NCBI GenBank assembly: GCA_026770595.1
Contig: MU634001.1
Location: 1 to 17,719 of the forward strand
Direction: 5' to 3'
Length of the DNA: 17,719 nt
From: Ochromonadaceae sp. CCMP2298
Taxonomy: Eukaryota; Sar; Synurophyceae; Ochromonadales; Ochromonadaceae
The translations under genes were made by a program, and so were the position numbers. Positions 8,751-16,286 of the stretch are shown piece by piece. How positions within the stretch are numbered: position 1 is the stretch's first letter; each line of letters starts with the position of its first letter. The notes below the pieces were generated by a model, which saw only the letters and a list, made by a program, of their open reading frames with translations, was not told where the DNA came from and did no database searches.

Positions 8751-9374
8751 TTAGGACTCCTTGTTGGTCAGCACGAAGAGGCCCATTACTCCTATCAACA
8801 CGTACTTGAGCACTGGGTAGTCGTTGAGGATGATGGTCACCATTCCCAGGTACCGCAGGGTCCCCTTCGCGCGGCCCAGGATGTCCTCCCGCCCCAGCCA
8901 CAGCTGCCCAGGGGCATACAACCCCCTATCATCTACCCTGTTGTTGTCCCCCTTGGTCAGCACCTCCACCGTGCCGTCCTCCTTCTCGTGCACCTTCATC
9001 ACCCTGTGCACGATGGGGATGTCCCTGTCCTTGATCTTGAACACCACGATCTCGCCCACCCGTATGGGGTCGTCCTGGTTGGTCAAGAACAATATATCTC
9101 CTCTCTGGAATGCAGGCTCCATCGATCCACTACAGGTGATAGAGGGGTTATGGGGTGCAAGTTGATGTTGCGAGCGAGAGTGGGTGCACGAGCGGGTCTC
9201 TTACCTAAGCACGACGACCACAGGCGACTCTGACTTCGTCACTACCATCAGGCCCTTCCATATCATCAGCGCGGAGAACACGATCATCGCGAGGTTCAAC
9301 GCCTGGAAGGACAGCTGCCGCTTGTTGGCCCATAGCTTCTTCAGCTCGATGACTTGCGACTTAACTATGTCCAT
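8751..9374 (-). CDS. SEC11: Signal peptidase complex catalytic subunit SEC11
   Basis: SEC11 is the ER-membrane serine protease of the signal peptidase complex, which removes signal peptides from secretory proteins. There are two exons, 9374-9205 and 9129-8751. The 75-nt intron (GTAAGA donor, TGTAG acceptor) splits codon AG|T just before the active-site motif. The product is 182 residues; human SEC11A has 179. One N-terminal membrane helix spans about residues 24-44 ([20 protein letters not shown]). The catalytic serine is Ser59 in SGSMEPAF, the histidine is His98 in IPIVHRV, and Asp124 lies in [14 protein letters not shown], all at family spacing. A hydrophobic C-terminal segment ([12 protein letters not shown]) ends the protein. 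I chose the ATG at 9374; the open frame runs further upstream but without another ATG. It is divergent with the PH-SAM gene and convergent with the PKA subunit gene. Confidence 0.97.
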
Positions 9375-9816
9375 CCTTTGCGCTTCAAAATAGAAATTCG
9401 CGAGAGGGGATCCTGCCAGAAGCGGAGGAGGTGATTGAGGTCCTACCACACGCTACAGCTGGGGCTGGGGGAGTGGGGTCAGTCACGCCCAACACCAAAC
9501 GCAAGACGAGGCCAGAGTTGCTCTTTGTGCCTTTGTCTTTGGGGCAGAGGCTTTGTGCAAAAGTTGGCGCATTTTATCACTCATTGTTGTTGTAAGATGT
9601 CATATTATCGATCAAAAGGGGGAACATGGGGTTCCCCTTTTTTGATCGTTTTCAGAGCGATCTTTGAATTGTTGTGGTGGATATCCAAGGAGCTTGCCCG
9701 CTTGTTGCTGCTCGAGCTCAGAGTGAGTGCGCCAGCATTGGATCAGTTGGGTTCGATCGTGGGCTAGCAACGGCAGCGTTCGACGAAGCGGCCTGTCCGC
9801 AAACGCGTGTGTGCCA
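9375..9816. promoter_or_regulatory. Divergent promoter region between SEC11 and the PH-SAM gene
   Basis: These 442 bases separate two divergent start codons and should contain both promoters. The one clear structure is an imperfect inverted repeat at 9609-9648 (listed separately). No TATA box stands out. The plus-strand frame of the PH-SAM gene is open back to about 9727 but has no ATG before 9817. Confidence 0.5.
9609..9648. repeat. Imperfect inverted repeat (hairpin) in the SEC11/PH-SAM promoter
   Basis: Arms 9609-9625 and 9631-9648 pair as CGATCAAAA-GGGGG-AAC against its near reverse complement, with a five-base loop. The A and G run lengths differ slightly between arms. It sits about 235 bp upstream of the SEC11 ATG and 169 bp upstream of the PH-SAM gene ATG. 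Confidence 0.7.
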
Positions 9817-12800
9817 ATGTCTGACGTCGTGTACAAGGGAAGTTTACTGGCTGTGGCAGGCAGCAGCGTCAAAAAGGTCTTTCTGGTGTTACACAGCGAC
9901 GCACTCGTGGTGTTCGATGACGACCCCGCTAACTACCCAGGCGAGGAGCTGCGGCCCAGCAGTGTGTTCGGCCTGCGCAGCGCCAGTGTCTGCGACGACA
10001 GCACCCTTCACAGGCCTAAGTGCTTTGCGGTGGGGGCGGGGGAGGGTACAGGGGAGGGCGAGGATGACTTCGTGCAGTTCGTGTGTCCTACCAAATCTGT
10101 TATGTTCCAGTGGGTCAGGCGCATCGTCCAGCAGCAAGAGATACAAAAGCAAGATATGCATGGGGGGGGGCCGGAGGTGCGACCAGAGACGGGGGCGGAG
10201 TTCGGGGCGACGCACAGCGTGGCAGGGAATGGCAATGGCGCGCTGAGTAGCAGTGGGAACGGCAGTGGGAATGGAACTGGTGCAGGCAGTGGATGGGGGG
10301 TCGGGCAGGGGGTTAGCGAGAAGCGCGTGCCAAGAGTGGTGGCACGTGCCCAGATTGCAGGCCTGCGCCATGGCAACAATAGCAACAGCGGGGGCGACAC
10401 CAGAAGCCGCCCGCCTGGTCACAACCACAGCCACAACGATCGCCACAACGATCGCCACAGCGATCCCAGCACTGACAATAACTACAGCGCTACCCCGCGG
10501 GTGTCCACCCCCTTCCACGCTGTGTCTGCCACCCCCCGCACACCCACCACGCCCCAGGACAACGGAAACAGTGTGCTGGATAGGCTGGCCGCCAGGGTGG
10601 CGGGGGCGGGGGCGGGGGTGGGCGCAGTGGGGGGCATGCGGCGGGCGGGTTTGGTGCTCACCCCCGTGCCGAGGGTCGGTTACACCACGGCCCTGCTGGA
10701 CCAGGGCAATGCCCCTAATGCCCACTCCCCCACTCTTGTCAAACCTGCCTTCGCATCTCCCTCCCCCTTGGTTGGTGGGAGTTTTGGTGCGTCGGGGGTT
10801 TATGGGGTCTCACAGCTCTCGACCTCACGTAATGCAAGCCCCCGACCTGTTGCCATGCGGGTAGAAGTGGGGACTGAGGGGACAGCGAGGTCAGCGAGGT
10901 CAGTGCTGGGGGACAGTCCGTCCGGTAGAAGCAGAACCGGCGACAGAGGGGCGGGAGTAGGGGCGGGGGCGGTGGGCGTCAGGGGCAGGAGCAGCCCCCC
11001 CCCCGCCTCCCTGGTGCAGCCCAAGTGGATCCCGGGGAATTTTGGGAACAACCAGCACAGCAGCAGGGCCGTGTCCCCGCCACACGCACGTGCAAAATCA
11101 GCAGAAAGGGCCCGGACGCCGGTTAAAGGTGTGGGCACTGACTGGCGGGAATGGGGGGCGGTTGGGACGCCACGGACGGGGACGGAGATGAGGACAGAGA
11201 CAGTGGGAGAGGGAGAGGCACAGAGGGGCTGTGAGGGACAGAGAGGGAGCGAGAGGGGAGAGGGGGAGAGAGGGAGAGAGAGGGGAGAGGGGGAGAGAGA
11301 AAGAGAAGAGGGTGGTATGGACGTGCAGGCGCTGCTATCTACCCCCCTCGAGGGCCTCACTCTGCGGCAGATGCGCCTGGCCCTTGCTGCTATGCCCCCC
11401 GAGGTGCGGCAGCAGCTGCTGTCTCCCCCGGACACACAGCATTACACACAGTATAACAACCAGAACGCAAACAACGAGCACTCACAGTACAACCAGCATA
11501 TGGGTATCAAGGCAGGCACAGGAGCAGGGGCGGGGGCGGGGGCCGATCGGGGCATGACGCGGCGCAGGTACGAAAACGAAGAACAAGGAGAATACGAATT
11601 ACAAGGAGAATACGGAGAATACGCAAAATACGCAGAATGCGGAGAATTAGACGCCTCTACCTTCGAGCTGGGAGAGGAGGGCATGGAGCTGGGGGAGATG
11701 GAGGGGGGTGGCGTGGATATGGAGGGGTGTGTGGATATGGATGCATATGACCAGGAACAGCTACAGCAGGAAAAGCAAGAACAGCAGTACATGCAGCGCT
11801 ACCAATACCAGCGCTCCCAGCAGGCCCGGCAGCGAAGTAGTGGCGAGGCACAAGGGGGGCAGGCGATTCGCAGTGCCAGCGCAGACCCGCTGGCTTTGGG
11901 CCGGGGCGTGCAGAGGTCCCAGTTCGCTGCCCCCGACAGGAGCGCGCATAAGAGTGGAGACCCGAGGAACGGCACGGGGGGCACCCGTACCCCCGCCACC
12001 CCTGCTCGTGCACCTGCCCCTGTCCGGGGCCGGGCCTCTGCCCCCACCCCTGCCCCCACCTCACCTGCCCCTACCCCTGCACCGCGGCACCGGTACCTGG
12101 AGGAGGAGGAGCGCAGGGACGTGCTGGCCTGGTCCAGGAGACAGGCCCGCATGCGTGACGTGAAGGCCTTCCCCGGAGGCCAGAGGGGGGCCAGCTTAGG
12201 TGGGGCCAGTGGGGCGACCGCTAGGGCGGGCGTAGGAGCGGGGGCGGGGAGGGGGGGGCGCGTGGTGGGTGACTCACGTGCGCGGGTAGGGGCGGGGGCG
12301 GGGGGTGGGGGTCGAAATACCCCCGCTACGGGCGGTGAGGGAGGCATGAGCAGAGCACCCCAGACGCGGTCTCAGGCGCCTCAGAACATGCCAAGCCCAG
12401 GGAAGGGCGTACAAGGGGGCGGGCAGGCCCAGCGCGAGTATGGCGAGAGGGGGGATGGGGGGGAGTACGGGGAATACGGGGAGTACGGGGAGATTGGGGC
12501 GTTCGAGCAGTGGGATAGCGGGCCCAGCGCCCAGAAGGCCATCACAGACCTGGCCGAGTGGCGCCGCCTGTGCGACTGGCTCTCCCGCGCAGGCATGCAG
12601 CAGCACGCGCCTCTCATGCGCTCCGCAGGCGTCTCCAAGCTATCCCAGCTGGAACTGGCCCGCGCCAGGGACCTCGCGGCTATGGGCATTCCAAGAGGGG
12701 ACATTCCCCTGTTGCTGGAAAGGGTTAGCGCATTCTCCAGGGTGACGGTGTCGGTATCTGAGCAGGCGATGTCCCCCCGCGGCGAGCTGTCCCGCTCAGC

Positions 12801-15744
12801 CTCCTTCTCGCTCTCGGCCGCGCCGTGCAACAGAGCACCGGCCCAGACCCCGACCCGCACCCACTCCCACTCTCCCTCTCCCTCTCCCTCTCCCTCTCCC
12901 TCTCCCTCTCCCTCTCCCTTCCCTACTTCCGCCTCTCCCGTCTCCGCCTCTCCTGGCACCTCTGGCTCACCGAAGCGACTCGCACCTGGGGGGTCGGTCA
13001 AGGGGGGGAGGCCTCTGGACAAGGGGCTTGGTTTACGTGGGGCGAGGGGAGGGGACAGAGAGGGTATGAAAGACAGAGAGGGTATAAAGGACAGAGAGGG
13101 TATGAAAGACAGAGTGGAGGATAAGGAGGACAGAGAGAACAACTGGGAAAATCTGCACATATTCACCTCCCCGGCGTCCCTGCGCATCGAGCTGCTGCGC
13201 TGCTACGACCTGGGAGAGAGAGAGCTGTTTCTGCACGCATGGAGCCAGGCTAAGCTGCATATGCCCGACAGCTGCACTACCCTACACTCACACGCACTCG
13301 CTAATTTTTCGCCTTCGGGGCCTGCGTCGACGCCTGCATCGGCTGGGTGTGGGGCCATGTCGGAGGGGGGGGCGGAAAGGGCGGGCAGCGCAGTGGCTCT
13401 GTTCAACGCCCGGCAGGTGCTGGAGTTCCACCTGCACCTACTGTTCGCCGTATTCCCCATAACTCGGGGGCAGGGCAGGAGCGCGCAGCGTGCGGCGGCC
13501 CTGTCTCTGCAGAGATACCTGGAGAGCAACCTGCTAGCTGCACAGCTGGAGGGGGTGGGTATGGAGGGGATAGAGGGTGGGGTGGAGGTGCTTGCCACGC
13601 CGGTGAAGGGAGGTAGGGTGTTCGACATAGACACAGGAGACACAGGGCACACAGGGGACACAGACACAGAGGCGAGGGTGGGCGCGCACAGCCCTCTGGG
13701 CCCCCCCGCGGGGAGCTTCCTGCGCTCCCGCGAGTACGCCGCCTACGCAGGCCTGGCCCTGGTGCCCCACCCCCAGCAGAACGCAGCCTTCTCGGCGCTA
13801 TTTAGGCCGCACTGGATGGCGGAGCTGCGGGTGCGACTGTCTACATTCTTGGACCTAGTGCTGTGCCCCGCAGAGCCCCCCCTGCCCCCCCTGCCTCTGG
13901 CTCTACCTCCCCTGCCTCTGGCACTGCCCCTGCCACTGCCTCTACCTCCCCTGCCTCTGGCTCAGAGTACCCCGGGGGCGGATGCAGTGGATTCTATTGC
14001 GGTGACTCTGGGGCTGGATTTGGGGCAGGACAGGGAGGGGCAGACAATGGGGGTTGAGAGGGAGGGAGGAGAGAAGGAGAGAGGAGAGGAGGGGGTGCAA
14101 GCAACAGTTGATGCCGATATCGCCAGTGCTCATGATGCTGGTGCTGAGACTGGTGCAGGTGCAGGTGTAGGTGTAGGTGCAGGTGCAGGTGCAGGTGCAG
14201 GTGTAGCTGTAATGCCCAGTGACCCTGACGCCCCTGCTGCCCCTACTGTCTCTGTTGCCACCACCGCTGGGGACGCGGAGGCTGGAGGAGAGAGAGGCGC
14301 AGGGACAGTGGGAGGGGAAGAGGGAGGGGAGGGAGAAGGGGGGGGAGAAGGGGAGGGAGATGGAGGGGGAGAAAGAGGGGGAGAAAGAGAGGGAGGTGAC
14401 GAAGATAGAGACGGTGACAGGGACGGGGACAGGGACGGGGACAGGGACGAGGAGAGGAGGCGTAGAGCGCTGTCGCCCCTGTCCCCCGCATCGCCCTCCT
14501 CTGTTATCAGTCAGCTGACAGACGACTCCCCCCGCCCCTCACTCAACAAACCCCGCCCACCGGGGCAGGCACAGGGGCAGGCGCAGGGCAGCGGCGGTGT
14601 GCTGGCTGGTCGCGTGGGGCTGGGTGGGGGTGCTGGGAGGCAGGGTAGTGCTCCCTCCTCTGCCTCCGCCCGGCGCAAGCCCCAGTCCTCGATGCAGGCG
14701 CAGGTGGCGCAGTACAACAAGCTGCTCAGGCAGCAGCAGTCCCCCACCCCTGCGCTCGCCCCCGCCCTGAGCCCCGAAACCGCCCCCACCCCCGCTACCT
14801 CTACCCCCGCTACCTCTACCCTCCCTCCCACCCGGGCCTCGGTCGTGTCTAGACTGAAGACTGGGCTGATCCGCCGCAAGCCCCTGCCCCCCTCGGGTTC
14901 GAGTATGGCGGAACAGGTGGGGCGCTACAACGCCCTGCTAAGACCCCAGCCCACACCCGTGCCCGCACCCGCATCTATGCAGGGGCCAGAGCCCTCACCC
15001 ATGGTCGTCGTGCCTGCACCCGTGGAGCCCATAGATACGCCTATTCAGGTGGTACATGAGCCCCTGACCCCCCACGCCACAGACCCAGCCCCAGCAGTGA
15101 CAGACACAATCGCGTTGTCACAGCAGGAGCAGCAGGGGCAGGAGCAGCAGGGGCAGGAGCAGCAGGGGCAGGAGCAGCAAGGGCAGGAGCAGGAGGTCGA
15201 GGGGAAGTTGGGGCCAACTGAGGGGGCTGGGAGGGCAGAGGGTCTGGATGAGTCGGGGGGGGTCGGGGCAAGCAGGGAACGAGAGCAGACTGTTGAGAAT
15301 GGTAGTGCATGTGTCGATGCTGTCAGTGCTGATGCTGTGAGTGCCACGGATGCTGTGGGTGCTCTGCAGGCCCCACCGAGCAGCCCTCCGCAGGCCCCAC
15401 CGAGCAGCCCTCCGCAGGCCCCACCGAGCAGCCCTCCGCAGGCCCCACCGCATCCTGCTGATACCGATGCGGGTGACAATGCTGACGACGCTGTTGACGC
15501 AGTGAGTGCGGATGCTGTGGGTGCTGTGGGTGCTGTGAAAGCCCACGCGGATGCTATTGATGCCGCGGCCAATGGTGACGTTGTCGACGCCGGCACAGGC
15601 GCTGTCACTACCCATGTGAGTGTAAATGGTACCCGTGATCCCGATGACGCTGTCCGCACTGCGAAGCACCCCCAGCACCGTGCGAGGGACGTAGAGCACA
15701 CCCCCAAGAAGGGCTCCAAGTCCCGAGGGCGAAAGAAGAAGTAA
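9817..15744 (+). CDS. Large PH-SAM-ARMC9-N-like multidomain protein, candidate ciliary or membrane scaffold
   Basis: A 1975-residue protein in one uninterrupted exon. Residues about 5-108 form a PH domain (YKGSLL at strand 1, VFLVLHSDALVVFDDDP, and the C-terminal helix with Trp99 in FQWVRRIV), suggesting phosphoinositide or protein binding at membranes. Residues about 909-975 look like a SAM domain (WRRLCDWLSRAGMQQHAPLM ... LAAMGIPRGDIPLLLERV). Residues about 1110-1349 resemble the N-terminal region of ARMC9, a ciliary-base protein: ELFLHAW, VLEFHLHLLFAVFPI, LQRYLES, then LVPHPQQNAAFSALFRPHWM and AELRVRLSTFLDLVL. The rest is low complexity, with a helical island at 501-536, two copies of a C-terminal motif and a basic tail ending GRKKK. 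No armadillo repeats are visible. The ATG at 9817 opens directly into the PH domain. Hidden introns in the low-complexity parts cannot be excluded. Confidence 0.88.
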   Translation: MSDVVYKGSLLAVAGSSVKKVFLVLHSDALVVFDDDPANYPGEELRPSSVFGLRSASVCDDSTLHRPKCFAVGAGEGTGEGEDDFVQFVCPTKSVMFQWVRRIVQQQEIQKQDMHGGGPEVRPETGAEFGATHSVAGNGNGALSSSGNGSGNGTGAGSGWGVGQGVSEKRVPRVVARAQIAGLRHGNNSNSGGDTRSRPPGHNHSHNDRHNDRHSDPSTDNNYSATPRVSTPFHAVSATPRTPTTPQDNGNSVLDRLAARVAGAGAGVGAVGGMRRAGLVLTPVPRVGYTTALLDQGNAPNAHSPTLVKPAFASPSPLVGGSFGASGVYGVSQLSTSRNASPRPVAMRVEVGTEGTARSARSVLGDSPSGRSRTGDRGAGVGAGAVGVRGRSSPPPASLVQPKWIPGNFGNNQHSSRAVSPPHARAKSAERARTPVKGVGTDWREWGAVGTPRTGTEMRTETVGEGEAQRGCEGQRGSERGEGERGRERGEGEREREEGGMDVQALLSTPLEGLTLRQMRLALAAMPPEVRQQLLSPPDTQHYTQYNNQNANNEHSQYNQHMGIKAGTGAGAGAGADRGMTRRRYENEEQGEYELQGEYGEYAKYAECGELDASTFELGEEGMELGEMEGGGVDMEGCVDMDAYDQEQLQQEKQEQQYMQRYQYQRSQQARQRSSGEAQGGQAIRSASADPLALGRGVQRSQFAAPDRSAHKSGDPRNGTGGTRTPATPARAPAPVRGRASAPTPAPTSPAPTPAPRHRYLEEEERRDVLAWSRRQARMRDVKAFPGGQRGASLGGASGATARAGVGAGAGRGGRVVGDSRARVGAGAGGGGRNTPATGGEGGMSRAPQTRSQAPQNMPSPGKGVQGGGQAQREYGERGDGGEYGEYGEYGEIGAFEQWDSGPSAQKAITDLAEWRRLCDWLSRAGMQQHAPLMRSAGVSKLSQLELARARDLAAMGIPRGDIPLLLERVSAFSRVTVSVSEQAMSPRGELSRSASFSLSAAPCNRAPAQTPTRTHSHSPSPSPSPSPSPSPSPFPTSASPVSASPGTSGSPKRLAPGGSVKGGRPLDKGLGLRGARGGDREGMKDREGIKDREGMKDRVEDKEDRENNWENLHIFTSPASLRIELLRCYDLGERELFLHAWSQAKLHMPDSCTTLHSHALANFSPSGPASTPASAGCGAMSEGGAERAGSAVALFNARQVLEFHLHLLFAVFPITRGQGRSAQRAAALSLQRYLESNLLAAQLEGVGMEGIEGGVEVLATPVKGGRVFDIDTGDTGHTGDTDTEARVGAHSPLGPPAGSFLRSREYAAYAGLALVPHPQQNAAFSALFRPHWMAELRVRLSTFLDLVLCPAEPPLPPLPLALPPLPLALPLPLPLPPLPLAQSTPGADAVDSIAVTLGLDLGQDREGQTMGVEREGGEKERGEEGVQATVDADIASAHDAGAETGAGAGVGVGAGAGAGAGVAVMPSDPDAPAAPTVSVATTAGDAEAGGERGAGTVGGEEGGEGEGGGEGEGDGGGERGGEREGGDEDRDGDRDGDRDGDRDEERRRRALSPLSPASPSSVISQLTDDSPRPSLNKPRPPGQAQGQAQGSGGVLAGRVGLGGGAGRQGSAPSSASARRKPQSSMQAQVAQYNKLLRQQQSPTPALAPALSPETAPTPATSTPATSTLPPTRASVVSRLKTGLIRRKPLPPSGSSMAEQVGRYNALLRPQPTPVPAPASMQGPEPSPMVVVPAPVEPIDTPIQVVHEPLTPHATDPAPAVTDTIALSQQEQQGQEQQGQEQQGQEQQGQEQEVEGKLGPTEGAGRAEGLDESGGVGASREREQTVENGSACVDAVSADAVSATDAVGALQAPPSSPPQAPPSSPPQAPPSSPPQAPPHPADTDAGDNADDAVDAVSADAVGAVGAVKAHADAIDAAANGDVVDAGTGAVTTHVSVNGTRDPDDAVRTAKHPQHRARDVEHTPKKGSKSRGRKKK
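11251..11312 (+). repeat. 62-bp homopurine tract inside the PH-SAM gene
   Basis: An unbroken run of G and A (GAGAGG and GGGAGA units) encodes an Arg-Glu-Gly-rich stretch just before the helical island at residue 501. A homopurine/homopyrimidine run of this length can form triplex DNA. Confidence 0.85.
11578..11650 (+). repeat. GGAGAATAC-type repeats encoding EYGEY-like units
   Basis: Degenerate nine-base units encode GEYELQGEYGEYAKYAE. A second set with different codons lies at 12436-12490 (EYGER, then GEYGEYGEYGE). Their codon use differs, which suggests independent expansion or selection on the peptide. Confidence 0.75.
12870..12919 (+). repeat. CTCTCC hexamer repeat encoding Ser-Pro
   Basis: About eight near-perfect CTCTCC units encode SPSPSPSP in the linker between the SAM and ARMC9-like domains. 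Ser-Pro repeats are possible proline-directed kinase sites. Confidence 0.9.
13054..13107 (+). repeat. Three 18-bp tandem repeats encoding DREGMK
   Basis: Units at 13054, 13072 and 13090 encode DREGMK, DREGIK and DREGMK, followed by a diverged fourth. The second unit differs from the first at two bases. The charged stretch leads into the ARMC9-like domain. Confidence 0.9.
14310..14396 (+). repeat. Purine-rich tract (51 and 35 bp, one T between) encoding Gly-Glu
   Basis: G-rich homopurine DNA interrupted only by a T at 14361. It encodes GEGEGG-type sequence after the ARMC9-like domain and has many GGG and GGGG runs, so quadruplex or triplex formation is possible. Confidence 0.85.
15121..15192 (+). 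repeat. 15-bp tandem repeat encoding QEQQG (four copies)
   Basis: Four near-identical CAGGAGCAGCAGGGG-type units encode QEQQG in the C-terminal tail of the PH-SAM protein. Only third-position changes separate the copies, pointing to recent expansion. Confidence 0.9.
15366..15449 (+). repeat. 24-bp tandem repeat encoding QAPPSSPP (three copies and a part)
   Basis: Three exact 24-bp units at 15366, 15390 and 15414, plus a partial fourth, encode an octapeptide QAPPSSPP. Identity at every base, including third positions, indicates very recent duplication. Confidence 0.95.
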
Positions 15745-16286
15745 ACTAACAGTACAAAATGCTACAAAACCCCTATACACAACGCAACTCTTGTACACAT
15801 GTACTATAACCAGTCGGCCATATTGCGGCAAGGGAGGTACTTTAGGACTTTATATACTTAACCGATTACCCATCGATTGCTAAAATAGAATCGAAATATT
15901 TAATGAGTATAGAATATTTACAATGTGAATGTTGGTTCACCCAGTGAGAGTCTTAGGCTGTCAAGGCCTTCATTAGACCGTTCCCACACACCCATTATTT
16001 TATCTGAATTGCATGCCAGCTGATGAAGGGACTTGTGCCCCCAGCCAATCGCACAGTTTCACAAACGAGAGAATAATCACCCCCACTGCCTTCGCGACCC
16101 GCTGACTCGATGTTCTGTCCGTGCTTTTGTATTTAGGATAGGTGCTTTTTAACCATAAATCAAATTAAAGAAGTCTGCCCAATATATTCATGTTACGTGC
16201 AGTATTTACAGAGAGGTGCACAGCACAGGAGCACAGTTGCATACATATAGGAGCATAGGAGCATATGTGTATAGAAGCACTAGGCT
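15745..16286. other. Convergent 3' intergenic region, AT-richer
   Basis: These 542 bases lie between the stops of the PH-SAM gene (plus) and TAF1 (minus) and are clearly more AT-rich than the coding DNA. They hold both 3' untranslated regions. No canonical AATAAA is obvious on the expected strands. At 16235-16270 there is a short GGAGCATA-type repeat. I see no tRNA, snRNA or coding sequence. Confidence 0.5.

Noticed and set aside
15366-15449. Regular 24-bp direct repeats as a CRISPR-like array
   Set aside because: The units are contiguous with no unique spacers and encode an in-frame octapeptide in a eukaryotic gene.
9889-15831. Many minus-strand open frames opposite the PH-SAM gene
   Set aside because: They are shadows of the same low-complexity tracts and have no domains or splice logic, while the plus frame is open for 1975 codons with three recognisable domains.
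15900-16100. Possible tRNA or small RNA gene in the convergent intergenic region
   Set aside because: A GGTTCACCC-like stretch recalls a B box, but no cloverleaf or A box can be drawn at the right spacing on either strand.
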